Part shown: piece after piece, positions 7,959 through 15,191 of the stretch | Position numbering within the stretch: the stretch's first letter is position 1 | Layout: the number at the start of each line of letters is the position of its first letter | NCBI RefSeq assembly: GCF_009497155.1 | Contig: NZ_WINI01000008.1 | Span: 62,001 to 126,000 of the forward strand | DNA from: Glaciimonas soli | Lineage (GTDB): Bacteria > Pseudomonadota > Gammaproteobacteria > Burkholderiales > Burkholderiaceae_D | DNA: 64,000 nt | Direction of reading: 5' to 3' | Program-made: the position numbers and the translations under genes | The notes under the pieces: model-generated | The model's input: only the letters and a program-made list of their open reading frames with translations | Told to the model about the DNA's origin: nothing | The model's database searches: none

Positions 7959-8669
7959 CTAATCATCAGGATCTTGACCGTTCAAACCATCAAGTTCTCC
8001 TTTCAGTTCGGTGAGGAATCTTTTAACGAAGGTTAATTCTGACGGATGTGGGCACAATTGATAACGCCTTACCTCAATCAAGGCTTTGTCGCTGGTGCCA
8101 TCTAAACTGCTTGATAAAGCTTTAAGTTTTTCAGCCCCAACAATACGCGCTGCTTCAGCATTCAGATCTGGCAAAATAAGCGGAATAAATGTATTGGCCA
8201 TCCACCCGCGCAATTCGGCATGCTCTATCGGATTACCAGTCGCTGAAAACGACATCGTGTACAAGTCCCCAAACGCTTCATCGCATTCAAAACGACCATC
8301 GTAGTCAGGATGATGTTCGTACATGAAAGCGTACAGATCTTGCAGCATGGCCGATTGCAAAAATGTCTTCAATACGGCTTCAGGCGATATTTCAAATTTA
8401 CACTTGCGAACATTTTCTGGATCTTCTTCATAGTGACTATAATCTTCCGAAACAACACCCCAGGTGAATTGATAGCCCTGCAGATCTTCGTATCGATTCA
8501 ACATGCTCGACTGGTCTTCGTTGTCTTTTAACCCTAGCAAAATTTCAGGATCCATCGGACAGTCTTTGCGCGTTGTAAATTCAAATAGCGCCCAGTGGGG
8601 GAACCCCAGTGGTATCGGCGTTCCTTGGCTCAGTAGGACCAACATTACATCGTCAATTGCGAGTTTCAT
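7959..8669 (-). CDS. Hypothetical protein paired with a tyrosine recombinase
   Basis: A 236-residue acidic protein. ATG at 8669 follows AGGAA and gives the natural N-terminus MKLAIDDVMLVLLSQGTPIP; the longer frame upstream has no ribosome site. The sequence is rich in Asp/Glu and aromatic residues, with no membrane segment and no family I recognise. It begins 31 bases after the stop of the integrase at 8701-9942 on the same strand, so they probably form one operon. It may be an accessory protein of that element. Confidence 0.65.
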   Translation of the reverse strand: MKLAIDDVMLVLLSQGTPIPLGFPHWALFEFTTRKDCPMDPEILLGLKDNEDQSSMLNRYEDLQGYQFTWGVVSEDYSHYEEDPENVRKCKFEISPEAVLKTFLQSAMLQDLYAFMYEHHPDYDGRFECDEAFGDLYTMSFSATGNPIEHAELRGWMANTFIPLILPDLNAEAARIVGAEKLKALSSSLDGTSDKALIEVRRYQLCPHPSELTFVKRFLTELKGELDGLNGQDPDD

Positions 8670-8700
8670 GATATTTTTCCTATGCAGTTTTTTTGGTCGA

Positions 8701-9942
8701 TTAAACACGTTTCACGACAGAGGTTGCAGCGGCTTCAATGGCCTCAGCGTTGCCTTGTCGCGGAGCCACCCACTCATGCCCGAATCGCTGGCTATGATCG
8801 GACCACAAGAAGTGAGCCTGCCGCGGAGTCATTTCCACATCGATACCAGCCATTTCCCCTACCAATTGCAGGCAGTCTTGAAGTCGCGTTGCATCCACTG
8901 CGGGTAAATTAATGGCGCCGACCGCGAGCAGCGATTGGTCAATATTTTTTTTGCACCTGTCCGCTTCGTCCTGACCAACATATCTCCCGAACGATCCGTA
9001 ATAGGAGGACGTGATTCTTATGCCAGAATGGCCTAGAAGTTCGCTAATTTGTGACCGCGTGACATTTAATTCGTCGCGTGGCATTTGCCCTCCTGTCCCG
9101 CCCAACGTAGGTGGAATCATATGGGCAACGAGAGCCGCATTTTCAGCGTATTGCGCACGCAACCCGTGCCCGGTTACGCCGTCTTTCAATTTCGTAATGC
9201 CGATTTTTTCCATGGATTTGTTGTACCGCCCGATGCAATATTTAAATGACGCTTTCTTCCCGCGCTTGTCAGTTTTCCACCCAAGATGCTCATTCGCATT
9301 AATTTTTTCCTTCACAAAATCTAAAACCACCCTTTGCTCGGCATTGTCGATGTAAATATCGCGCGGACGACCGCCTTTTGCTTGACCCAAGTAGATCACC
9401 AGCTTATCGCCGCGGTCTGCCTTCCAAGGACGGTTGTGTGTGACCTCCTTCCGGCGTAATCCGAAGGCCAGCATCATTCTGATCATCAAACCGAACCTCC
9501 AGTCAAGCGCATCGGCCTGGCGGATTTTTTCAACGATATCGACACCGTTCTCGCTCCAGCTCTTGCTCTTTGTCGCAGCCTTTCGGACCTTCAACTCATT
9601 TTTATCTACGTCAGGCAAGTATTTCGGTAGAGATTTAACCATTCCGTTTTTCCCGACCCAACCAGAAAACACCCGCAATTTGGACAGATATTCCTGCATC
9701 GTCGATGCCTGCCTGCCTTCGCCGTGCCAAAACTGGCAGAGAGCTTTTACGTGTGTTTCGTTCAAATTGCGAGGATTCTGGAGTTTGAAGCCCAGAGTTT
9801 CCAATTGGTCAAAACACATATTCAAAACCTCTGTGTAAGCCGTCACTGTGCGCTCACTCGCTACTCTCCCGTTCTTACGTTGGTAAACATTCTCGCTAAG
9901 AATGGTGCTCAAAATCCCGTACAACTTGCTCTTGTTGCCCAT
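8701..9942 (-). CDS. Tyrosine recombinase/integrase (Integrase_1-like)
   Basis: A 413-residue site-specific recombinase. The N-terminal third is a core-binding domain; the C-terminal catalytic domain shows the first Arg in FGLRRKEV, the HxxR box in GHGLRAQYAE, and LLGHSGIRITSSYYG, holding the conserved LGH and the nucleophilic Tyr. The arrangement matches the prophage-type integrase family with an extended C-terminal tail of about 100 residues. ATG at 9942 is preceded by GGGAGGT. It lies inside the accessory strip, is not adjacent to a recognisable attachment site, and has a partner gene downstream. Its function as an integrase is secure by motif; which element it moves is unclear. Confidence 0.88.
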   Translation of the reverse strand: MGNKSKLYGILSTILSENVYQRKNGRVASERTVTAYTEVLNMCFDQLETLGFKLQNPRNLNETHVKALCQFWHGEGRQASTMQEYLSKLRVFSGWVGKNGMVKSLPKYLPDVDKNELKVRKAATKSKSWSENGVDIVEKIRQADALDWRFGLMIRMMLAFGLRRKEVTHNRPWKADRGDKLVIYLGQAKGGRPRDIYIDNAEQRVVLDFVKEKINANEHLGWKTDKRGKKASFKYCIGRYNKSMEKIGITKLKDGVTGHGLRAQYAENAALVAHMIPPTLGGTGGQMPRDELNVTRSQISELLGHSGIRITSSYYGSFGRYVGQDEADRCKKNIDQSLLAVGAINLPAVDATRLQDCLQLVGEMAGIDVEMTPRQAHFLWSDHSQRFGHEWVAPRQGNAEAIEAAATSVVKRV

Positions 9943-10912
9943 AGAACCTCCCTTTTACTTCATGACGTCATTAACACCGACTCAACTGCCACAAACAACA
10001 TCGCTATAGCTCCGCTCGTGGCAGAGATAGGGCTATGTTGTTTGATACAACTCAATTACTAAGCAAGGGGTGAAGGCCCAAAATTTAGAAAACGCGCTTC
10101 GATTTGCATCCCTTCAATTGCTATTTTTGCAAATCACCTGAGCCTCACGGCGGCAGGTCACTTAACCCTTAGGTAAGCTCTGATCTGATCACGCGGTTCT
10201 CGCGTAGCGCTTCCTCCCCTTTTACTGGAAGGTATGGGTGGCGCTAGCACCCTAAGTTGTTGGTTACGTGCCCGTAGGCCGCGTGACTTTTCCTACCGGT
10301 CGTCGCGCCAATTCGCGTCGAACTCGATAAGTGGGTGAAGACCCATGTCACTGTGATTTTCTTCGTGATTTGTTTTTGAACTACCTGGATACAGGCAAAT
10401 CCGAACGGCGTTTCCTAGGCGTCGTTTGTTAGCGGTTTGCTTGTTCAGTGGTTGTTTAGTATTCCTAAATGTCAGCTAGCCGTTGATACGTTTGGCTTTG
10501 CTCGACACTCAGTGTTCCTAAATATTTTCTTTATGAGTTTAAAAAATTGGCGAACATCGAAACATTCTTGGCAAAAAGAACGTGATGGTCGCCATGAGAT
10601 ACTACTTGGTTCCACAGATGTGGCTTAGTGAAATCTGGTCTATCGATTGATAGAATAGATGATGAATTTTGACTTACGTACCACGGAGTGATGACTGCAA
10701 TCATATCTCAAGAATTATTTGATATGCAAACATATTTGCTAAAAATAAGATTCCGATAAATCAAGCTGAAATTATTTGAGGATTTGAAAATTTTACTTGA
10801 TCTACGTGCTTAAAATTAACCTGTTATATGGAGCATTGTTTGAGCATATATAGAGCGCACTTGGAGCACTAATTGAACAAACATAGAGCACTTTTAATCT
10901 GATTTTGGTGTG
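9943..10912. other. Long non-coding region upstream of the integrase
   Basis: About 970 bases with no supported gene; the 63-residue plus-strand frame at 10437 lacks a ribosome site and motifs. The part from 10130 to 10430 is G+C-richer and contains several short complementary segments (for example GTGGGTGAAGACCCAT near 10330). From about 10640 it becomes AT-rich and ends in the tandem repeat at 10829. It could hold recombination sites or a structured RNA, but nothing definite can be named. Confidence 0.4.
10829..10894. repeat. Two imperfect 33-bp direct repeats
   Basis: Units at 10829-10861 and 10862-10894 share TGGAGCA, TTGA-CA and ATAGAGC at matching positions. Smaller GAGCA repeats recur inside each unit. 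They lie just upstream of two overlapping short ORFs. Iteron-like or operator function is possible but unproven. Confidence 0.55.
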
Positions 10913-11044
10913 ATGCCGAAAATAGATTTTTATAAATATGGCACCGCAAACAATATTGCGGGCAAGATCAAAATTATGAATGACCTCGATGAATTAAATC
11001 GGATCCTCGAAAAAAAACGCGAATCGCAGTTGGGTCCAAAATGA
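10913..11044 (+). CDS. Small ORF (43 aa), first of an overlapping pair
   Basis: ATG at 10913 opens MPKIDFYKYGTANNIAGK..., a 43-residue charged, probably helical peptide. Its stop overlaps the next start (ATGA at 11041-11044), an arrangement seldom seen by chance. No family is recognised. AT-rich composition agrees with the surrounding mobile DNA. Confidence 0.35.
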   Translation: MPKIDFYKYGTANNIAGKIKIMNDLDELNRILEKKRESQLGPK

Positions 11045-11202
11045 GCCATTTTCTGCAAATTTTGCCATCGTTAGAAATAGCGAGATTAGCTAGGGTCAAA
11101 CATAAAGAACAGTGTGAAGAACTCAAGCGAAATGGTTTCACATGCACATTCTCGACTTATATATTTTTGCACGTGCAAGACATAAGCCACAAAAGGGGAT
11201 GA
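11041..11202 (+). CDS. Small ORF (53 aa), second of an overlapping pair
   Basis: MSHFLQILPSLEIARLARVK and the rest form a 53-residue peptide, with a helical basic segment followed by an NGFTCTFSTYIFLHV strand/aromatic part. This layout resembles small plasmid-borne DNA-binding proteins of the TraK-like type (basic helix, then GF-T-xT-x-Y), but the likeness is weak. The start overlaps the stop of the preceding ORF. Treat as a probable accessory gene of unknown role. Confidence 0.35.
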   Translation: MSHFLQILPSLEIARLARVKHKEQCEELKRNGFTCTFSTYIFLHVQDISHKRG

Positions 11203-11949
11203 GTCAGATGCCGCCTCTATTTACTTCGTTACAACGCAAGGCGGCAGCGCCGGTCGTCGGCACAGGTATCGCCCTAATGTTCGCCATTCACCGGTCGTTC
11301 AATGGCGGCACCAAATACCGCAGACAAGCCGTTGCTAACTAATTCGTTAAGTGCAAGAGGCCGAATTGCTAGAGGTGGCACGCATCGGACGTAAACATCA
11401 ATATCCTCTTGACTATAAAAATAAGTTCGAGCAGAATCCATCTGTCGTTCCACGGCATAATCTTCAAATCTGACCTCCTGAGGTCGACTGCGAATCAATT
11501 CTTAGAATCCCCGCTTAGCTTAATAGGCCACCTCAATATTCACGCCGTATAAAAGCTCCCCCTGATAGTTAGCGGCACCAACATTACTACTCTTGATGCT
11601 GCACTGTCATACGTCATGGCAAAGACTCAAGATAAATCATCTTCGAGCTCCAAGGCTCCAGCCTGTTCGCATAAAAATCACATCCCGCAATTTTTTTACA
11701 ATCTGTGAGGTGTCGATATGTCCCCCTCCTTCCGGCACAACCGGTAAATGACTGTCATTCCGATCTTGCCTACGTCAGCACTACTGAGGTAGGCAAGGCA
11801 TTGATTGCTGGGCGAGTTGCGAGGGTTTAAATGGACTGTATGCTGCATTACACGAAGACAACGAAAATTTCAGAAAAAGCGATTGAACCCACGGTCGAAT
11901 GCGACGTATGGATTCAATCACTTCGATGGGAAAGTGACAGGGCTATTCC
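11203..11949. other. Mostly non-coding strip before the second integrase module
   Basis: About 750 bases without a confident gene. A minus-strand frame at 11274-11498 (74 codons) is protein-like in its C-terminal half (MDSARTYFYSQEDIDVYVRC), and AGGAGGT lies at its upstream end, but that ribosome site is positioned for a different frame, so the gene may be frameshifted. A stem (CTTGCCTAC / GTAGGCAAG, 11765-11797) precedes the DUF4224-like gene. Confidence 0.35.
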
Positions 11950-12258
11950 ATGACTACTACCGCATCCGTTATCCCAAGCCTATGGCTTACCGCCAATGAA
12001 ATCGACGATCTCTGTGACGGGTTACGACGTAACCATGACCGCTTGGCGTTTTTGAAGTCGCTCGGCCTATCGGTCAAGGAAAAGCCGAATGGGCATCCCC
12101 TGTTGCTTCGCTCCAACGTCGAAATTGTGCTTGGCGGAGTAGCATCGCAAAAAACAGGGCGTTCAAGGCAACCGGGGGAAGCTGTACCGGATCGGGCAGC
12201 ATTGGTCGAACATCTGAAAGCAAAAAATGGGAAGAAAGAGAAAAAGCAATCCGCTTGA
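11950..12258 (+). CDS. DUF4224-like phage/island protein
   Basis: A 102-residue protein. It starts MTTTASVIPSLWLTANEIDD and has the layout of the short DUF4224 proteins that sit just before phage-type integrases: an FLTxxEl-like helix, a charged middle and a PLLLRSNVE segment. The stop lies 32 bases inside the integrase frame that follows (12227-13312), so the two are coupled. Members are thought to be small DNA-binding or excision-type proteins, but function is unproven. A role as recombination directionality factor is inferred from position only. Confidence 0.7.
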   Translation: MTTTASVIPSLWLTANEIDDLCDGLRRNHDRLAFLKSLGLSVKEKPNGHPLLLRSNVEIVLGGVASQKTGRSRQPGEAVPDRAALVEHLKAKNGKKEKKQSA

Positions 12259-13312
12259 TCTACCGCAACGCGTCTATTGGCACCACGGCGCGTTCCGGTA
12301 TGTACATCGCGATGGTACGTGGGAAGACCTCGGCACCGACGTCGAACGCGCACGCGAGCGCGGCAAGTTGTACAACGACCCCGATGGCCGACACGGCACC
12401 ATGTCGTATTTCCTCGACCTTTTCATTGCGGTGTGCGACAAGCGCGTGGTCGCAAAGGACCTGGCACAGCGCACTGCGGATGACTATCGGCGCGACGTAG
12501 TTCCTTTGAAAAAATACTTGGGTAAACTCTTGCCCACGCAGGTATCGTCAAAAGTCGTGCAGGACTATCTCGATTTGGGTAAAGAACTGAACCGGGCGGT
12601 ACGTGCCAATCGCGAGCGAGCATGCCTATCAGCGGGCATCTCGTGGATGATCCGCAACGACCACGGTAACATCAACGTCAATCCGTGCATGCGGGCATCC
12701 GGCATCAAACGTAATACAGAGACGAAGCGCGAGCGCTATGTCGAAGACGCTGAGTTTAACGGTGTGTACGCCCATGCGCCCATAATGGTCCGTGCGATGA
12801 TGGACCTTGTGTACAGCACATTGCAGCGGCCGGAGGACATTATCGGATGGGGATCGTGGAACATCAAAAATAAAGACAACGACCGTGTGATTCGTAACAA
12901 ACAAGGGAAGCGCGGAGCCACCGTTGATATTGCCATCACCCTCGGCCTCGACGCGGTATTGCGCGTGCTCCAAAGCGAGCAAGATAAAGATCCCGTTGAG
13001 AAGGTAACCAGTATCTCGCGGCCATTCATCCATACACTGAAAGGTGAACAATACACATACGACGGTCTGTGCTCGATGTTCAGACGCGCGCAAGTAGCCG
13101 CGCGCAAAGAAATCCCCACTCTGAAAGATATGCCGCCCTGGGGCTTCTATGACCTCAAAGGTAAAGGTGCAACCGATATGTGGCGATCCGGTGTTCCAAT
13201 CGAGTTGATTCAGTTGCTGTGCGGGCACAAAGACAAACGCACAACTGAGATTTATATCAAGGCCCGGTGGCGCGAAACTGCGGCGCCGAATGCCGTCCAG
13301 ATAGGAGCTTGA
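12227..13312 (+). CDS. Tyrosine recombinase/integrase adjacent to tRNA-Asn att site
   Basis: A 361-residue phage-type integrase. The N-terminal part has an AP2-like arm-binding look (VYWHHGAFRYVHRDGTWEDLG), followed by the core-binding domain and the catalytic domain. Catalytic boxes are TLQRPEDIIGW (first Arg), a DLKGKGATDMW segment where HxxR is expected, and LLCGHKDKRTTEIYIKARW with the nucleophilic Tyr. Lys stands where the second Arg usually lies (DLRAKG in related island integrases). ATG at 12227 overlaps the end of the DUF4224-like gene. The gene reads toward a tRNA-Asn 3' fragment 136 bases away, the usual arrangement for an integrase and its attachment site. Confidence 0.88.
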   Translation: MGRKRKSNPLDLPQRVYWHHGAFRYVHRDGTWEDLGTDVERARERGKLYNDPDGRHGTMSYFLDLFIAVCDKRVVAKDLAQRTADDYRRDVVPLKKYLGKLLPTQVSSKVVQDYLDLGKELNRAVRANRERACLSAGISWMIRNDHGNINVNPCMRASGIKRNTETKRERYVEDAEFNGVYAHAPIMVRAMMDLVYSTLQRPEDIIGWGSWNIKNKDNDRVIRNKQGKRGATVDIAITLGLDAVLRVLQSEQDKDPVEKVTSISRPFIHTLKGEQYTYDGLCSMFRRAQVAARKEIPTLKDMPPWGFYDLKGKGATDMWRSGVPIELIQLLCGHKDKRTTEIYIKARWRETAAPNAVQIGA

Positions 13313-13448
13313 TTTAGGTCAGAAACTGGCAAATAAAAAATTGCTCTGCCCGTGCCAAACATCGAAAAATCAGGTAAAACGAGCTAAATATATTTGCCAC
13401 GCTCATCTAGAATAGCGTGTGTTCATGCGATTTTCCGAGTAGTTTGAA

Positions 13449-13500
13449 GGTCGGACTGTTAATCCGCAGGTCCCTGGTTCGAGTCCAGGTCGGGGAGCCA
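13449..13500 (+). tRNA. 3' fragment of tRNA-Asn(GUU); probable attachment site
   Basis: The last 52 bases of a tRNA-Asn are present: the anticodon loop CTGTTAA with anticodon GTT, the variable region, the T arm GGTTCGAGTCC and the acceptor end with CCA. The D arm and normal 5' half are missing; only about 11 unrelated bases lie between a weak 5' acceptor mimic (TTTCCGA) and the anticodon stem, so this is not a functional tRNA. Such 3' duplications mark one end of an element integrated into a tRNA gene. The intact copy should lie at the other end, outside this window. Confidence 0.85.
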
Positions 13501-13521
13501 GAACATTAGTAGTAGAGAATC

Positions 13522-13554
13522 AAGCACTTACGAGAAATCGAAGTGCTTTTTTTT
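13522..13554 (+). terminator. Rho-independent terminator after tRNA-Asn fragment
   Basis: AAGCACTT / AAGTGCTT with an 11-base loop is followed by a run of T. It probably was the terminator of the original tRNA-Asn transcription unit. Confidence 0.85.
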
Positions 13555-13782
13555 CGCCTATTTATTCCCGACATGACTCAAGAATCGGCTTTTGCCGGAA
13601 CGGAGCCGAAGGGAAAATATTTGACCAACATTCATTTCCATGATCTGCTTCAAAGCAATAAGTCCGTTGTCGTGATTGAGTGCGCTCGCTTCATTTCGAA
13701 TGCTGCGCGTACGATTAACTGAAATCCCGTTTATGCATCAGGCAGAATCTGGCCGTTTCTGCGTTGTCGCACGACACGCAAA

Positions 13783-14694
13783 TTAGGTGGCGCGCCGCTC
13801 CGTACGCAACAAACGCACGCTGTGCACCGCCGTCAACGCCACCGCACACCAGATCGGAATGTAAGTCGCCAGCTGTCCCGGCGCCATCGACTCGCCAAGG
13901 AAAACAATGGCGACGCCAACCAGCAATACCGGTTCAACGTAGCCGAGGATACCGAACAAGGCCATCGGCAACAGCCGGCTGGCGCCCAGATAAGCGCCTA
14001 GCGCCACCGTGCTCAACAAACCCAGCCCCGGCAACAAGAATAGCCACATGTCCGGCCTATGGGCGACCACCGACCACGAATCGCGCGCATATAACGTGAT
14101 TGCTGCTACGGGTAACAGCAAACTCATCTCCAGTGCAAACGCCACCACCGGATCGGCATTGATCTTGCGACGCAGGACAAAGTAAGGCGGATAGCCAAGC
14201 GCCACCACCAGAGTGGGCCAGGCAAAACTGCGCGTCAGCCACAATTCGTGCAGCACACCGACCACCGCGCAGGCGACCGCCAGCCATTGGAAGATATCCA
14301 ACCGCTCGTGGTAGTAGAAGCGGCCGACCAGCACCATCGTCAACGGCAGCAGGAAATAGCCGAGCGAAACTTCCAGCGCGCGGCCATGCAACGGCGCCCA
14401 AAGAAAAATCCAGAGCTGCACTCCGAGCAATGCCGCCACTACGGCCAAGGTTGCACAAGTCAAAGGCTCACGGGCGAGACGGCGCAACAAGGCGCGCGCC
14501 TGCGGCACACGCTGACGCAGGAACAGCAAGGCCAACGCGCCGGGCAGCGTCCATACCACACGCCATGCAAATATATCGAGGCCGTCAAGCGGCGCCAGCA
14601 ATTTGGTGTAGCCGGACAATAAAGCGAATAGCATCGAAGCACCGACCGACAAGCTGATGCCGCGCCCTATTTCATGTTGATTTATTGTGTTCAT
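13783..14694 (-). CDS. rarD: RarD-like DMT/EamA family transporter
   Basis: A 303-residue inner-membrane protein with about ten hydrophobic helices in two EamA repeats. The sequence follows RarD: GxSMLFALLSGYTKLL near the start, RVVWTLPGALALLFL, LWAPLHGRALEVSLGYFLLPL, YHERLDIFQWLAV and the second-half LLSTVALGAYLGASRLLPMALFGILGYVEP. Its substrate is unknown; the E. coli homologue is annotated as a chloramphenicol-sensitivity permease. The start at 14694 gives MNTINQHEIGRG and lies inside a 19-bp tandem repeat that supplies an ATG per unit. No clear ribosome site exists. Gene and flanks are G+C-rich compared with the sialic acid locus. Confidence 0.9.
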   Translation of the reverse strand: MNTINQHEIGRGISLSVGASMLFALLSGYTKLLAPLDGLDIFAWRVVWTLPGALALLFLRQRVPQARALLRRLAREPLTCATLAVVAALLGVQLWIFLWAPLHGRALEVSLGYFLLPLTMVLVGRFYYHERLDIFQWLAVACAVVGVLHELWLTRSFAWPTLVVALGYPPYFVLRRKINADPVVAFALEMSLLLPVAAITLYARDSWSVVAHRPDMWLFLLPGLGLLSTVALGAYLGASRLLPMALFGILGYVEPVLLVGVAIVFLGESMAPGQLATYIPIWCAVALTAVHSVRLLRTERRAT

Positions 14695-14748
14695 GTTGAT
14701 TTATTGTGTTCATGTTGATTCATTATGCTCATATTGATTCGTTGCGTT
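14673..14748. repeat. Four-copy 19-bp tandem repeat across the rarD start
   Basis: Units start at 14673, 14692, 14711 and 14730. The first two are identical (CATGTTGATTTATTGTGTT) and the others diverge at two to five positions. Read on the minus strand, three units each contain ATG, but only the one at 14694 is in frame with rarD; the others give 2- and 12-codon frames. The unit is not a multiple of three, so gain or loss of copies would change the leader. Confidence 0.9.
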
Positions 14749-14789
14749 GAACGATCCTGACAACGCCGCGACGGGCAACTACCCCGGCA

Positions 14790-15059
14790 AGCCAATCACC
14801 ATTAGCGCCGATCTCATTACGGAAACAGGCACCTTGCGCATTGCGCCGTCGCAAACTGACTGCTGCCAGTCTGCTTGCCGAAGCATGGCAATTATGTCAT
14901 TTCGCTGGCGAACATGGTGCGTTGACTCGATCAAGAGTGTCACCACTGGCAATGTCGGCATGGATCGCCATCGCCCACCAATGATGCTTTCCCGTCAGGT
15001 ATGGAACTGCACGCCAAATACATTCAGTTTTCCGAAGGCGGTGGGCCGGGTTATCTGAA
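14790..15059 (+). pseudogene. Decayed fragment of ETF-ubiquinone oxidoreductase
   Basis: Two frames together give pieces of the ETF-QO middle region in the right order: ITETGTLRI, then LPKHGNYVISLANMVR-WLD, then VTTGNVGMDR, then FPSGMELHAKYIQFSEG and GPGYL. In intact enzymes these form the FAD-binding part (LPKHGNYI.SLGN..RWL ... VATGDMGI ... F.PGMELHAKYT.FAEG). Here they are split by frameshifts and internal deletions, leaving about 270 of roughly 1650 bases. ETF-QO passes electrons from acyl-CoA dehydrogenases to ubiquinone, so the relic fits the neighbouring acyl-CoA operon. The 103-codon frame across it is not a gene in its own right. Confidence 0.75.
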
Positions 15060-15191
15060 CATGTCGGTTTGAAAATATCGCACCAACAAGAAATCGTTAC
15101 CCAGCCACTTCCTCTGCCAGATTAACGCGCCGGATCGATAATAACAGCCCCCAATCCTCCGCCGCGCCGGCTTGATCCCTGCGCTCTTGAG

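Noticed and set aside
13410-13500. Complete tRNA-Asn gene
   Set aside because: An acceptor-like TTTCCGA can pair weakly with the 3' end, but the D arm is missing, so only a 3' fragment is supported.
13573-13722. 49-codon ORF after the tRNA fragment
   Set aside because: No ribosome site, no recognisable family; insufficient evidence for a gene.
14747-15058. 103-codon ORF as an intact gene
   Set aside because: It is explained as a frameshifted fragment of ETF-ubiquinone oxidoreductase.
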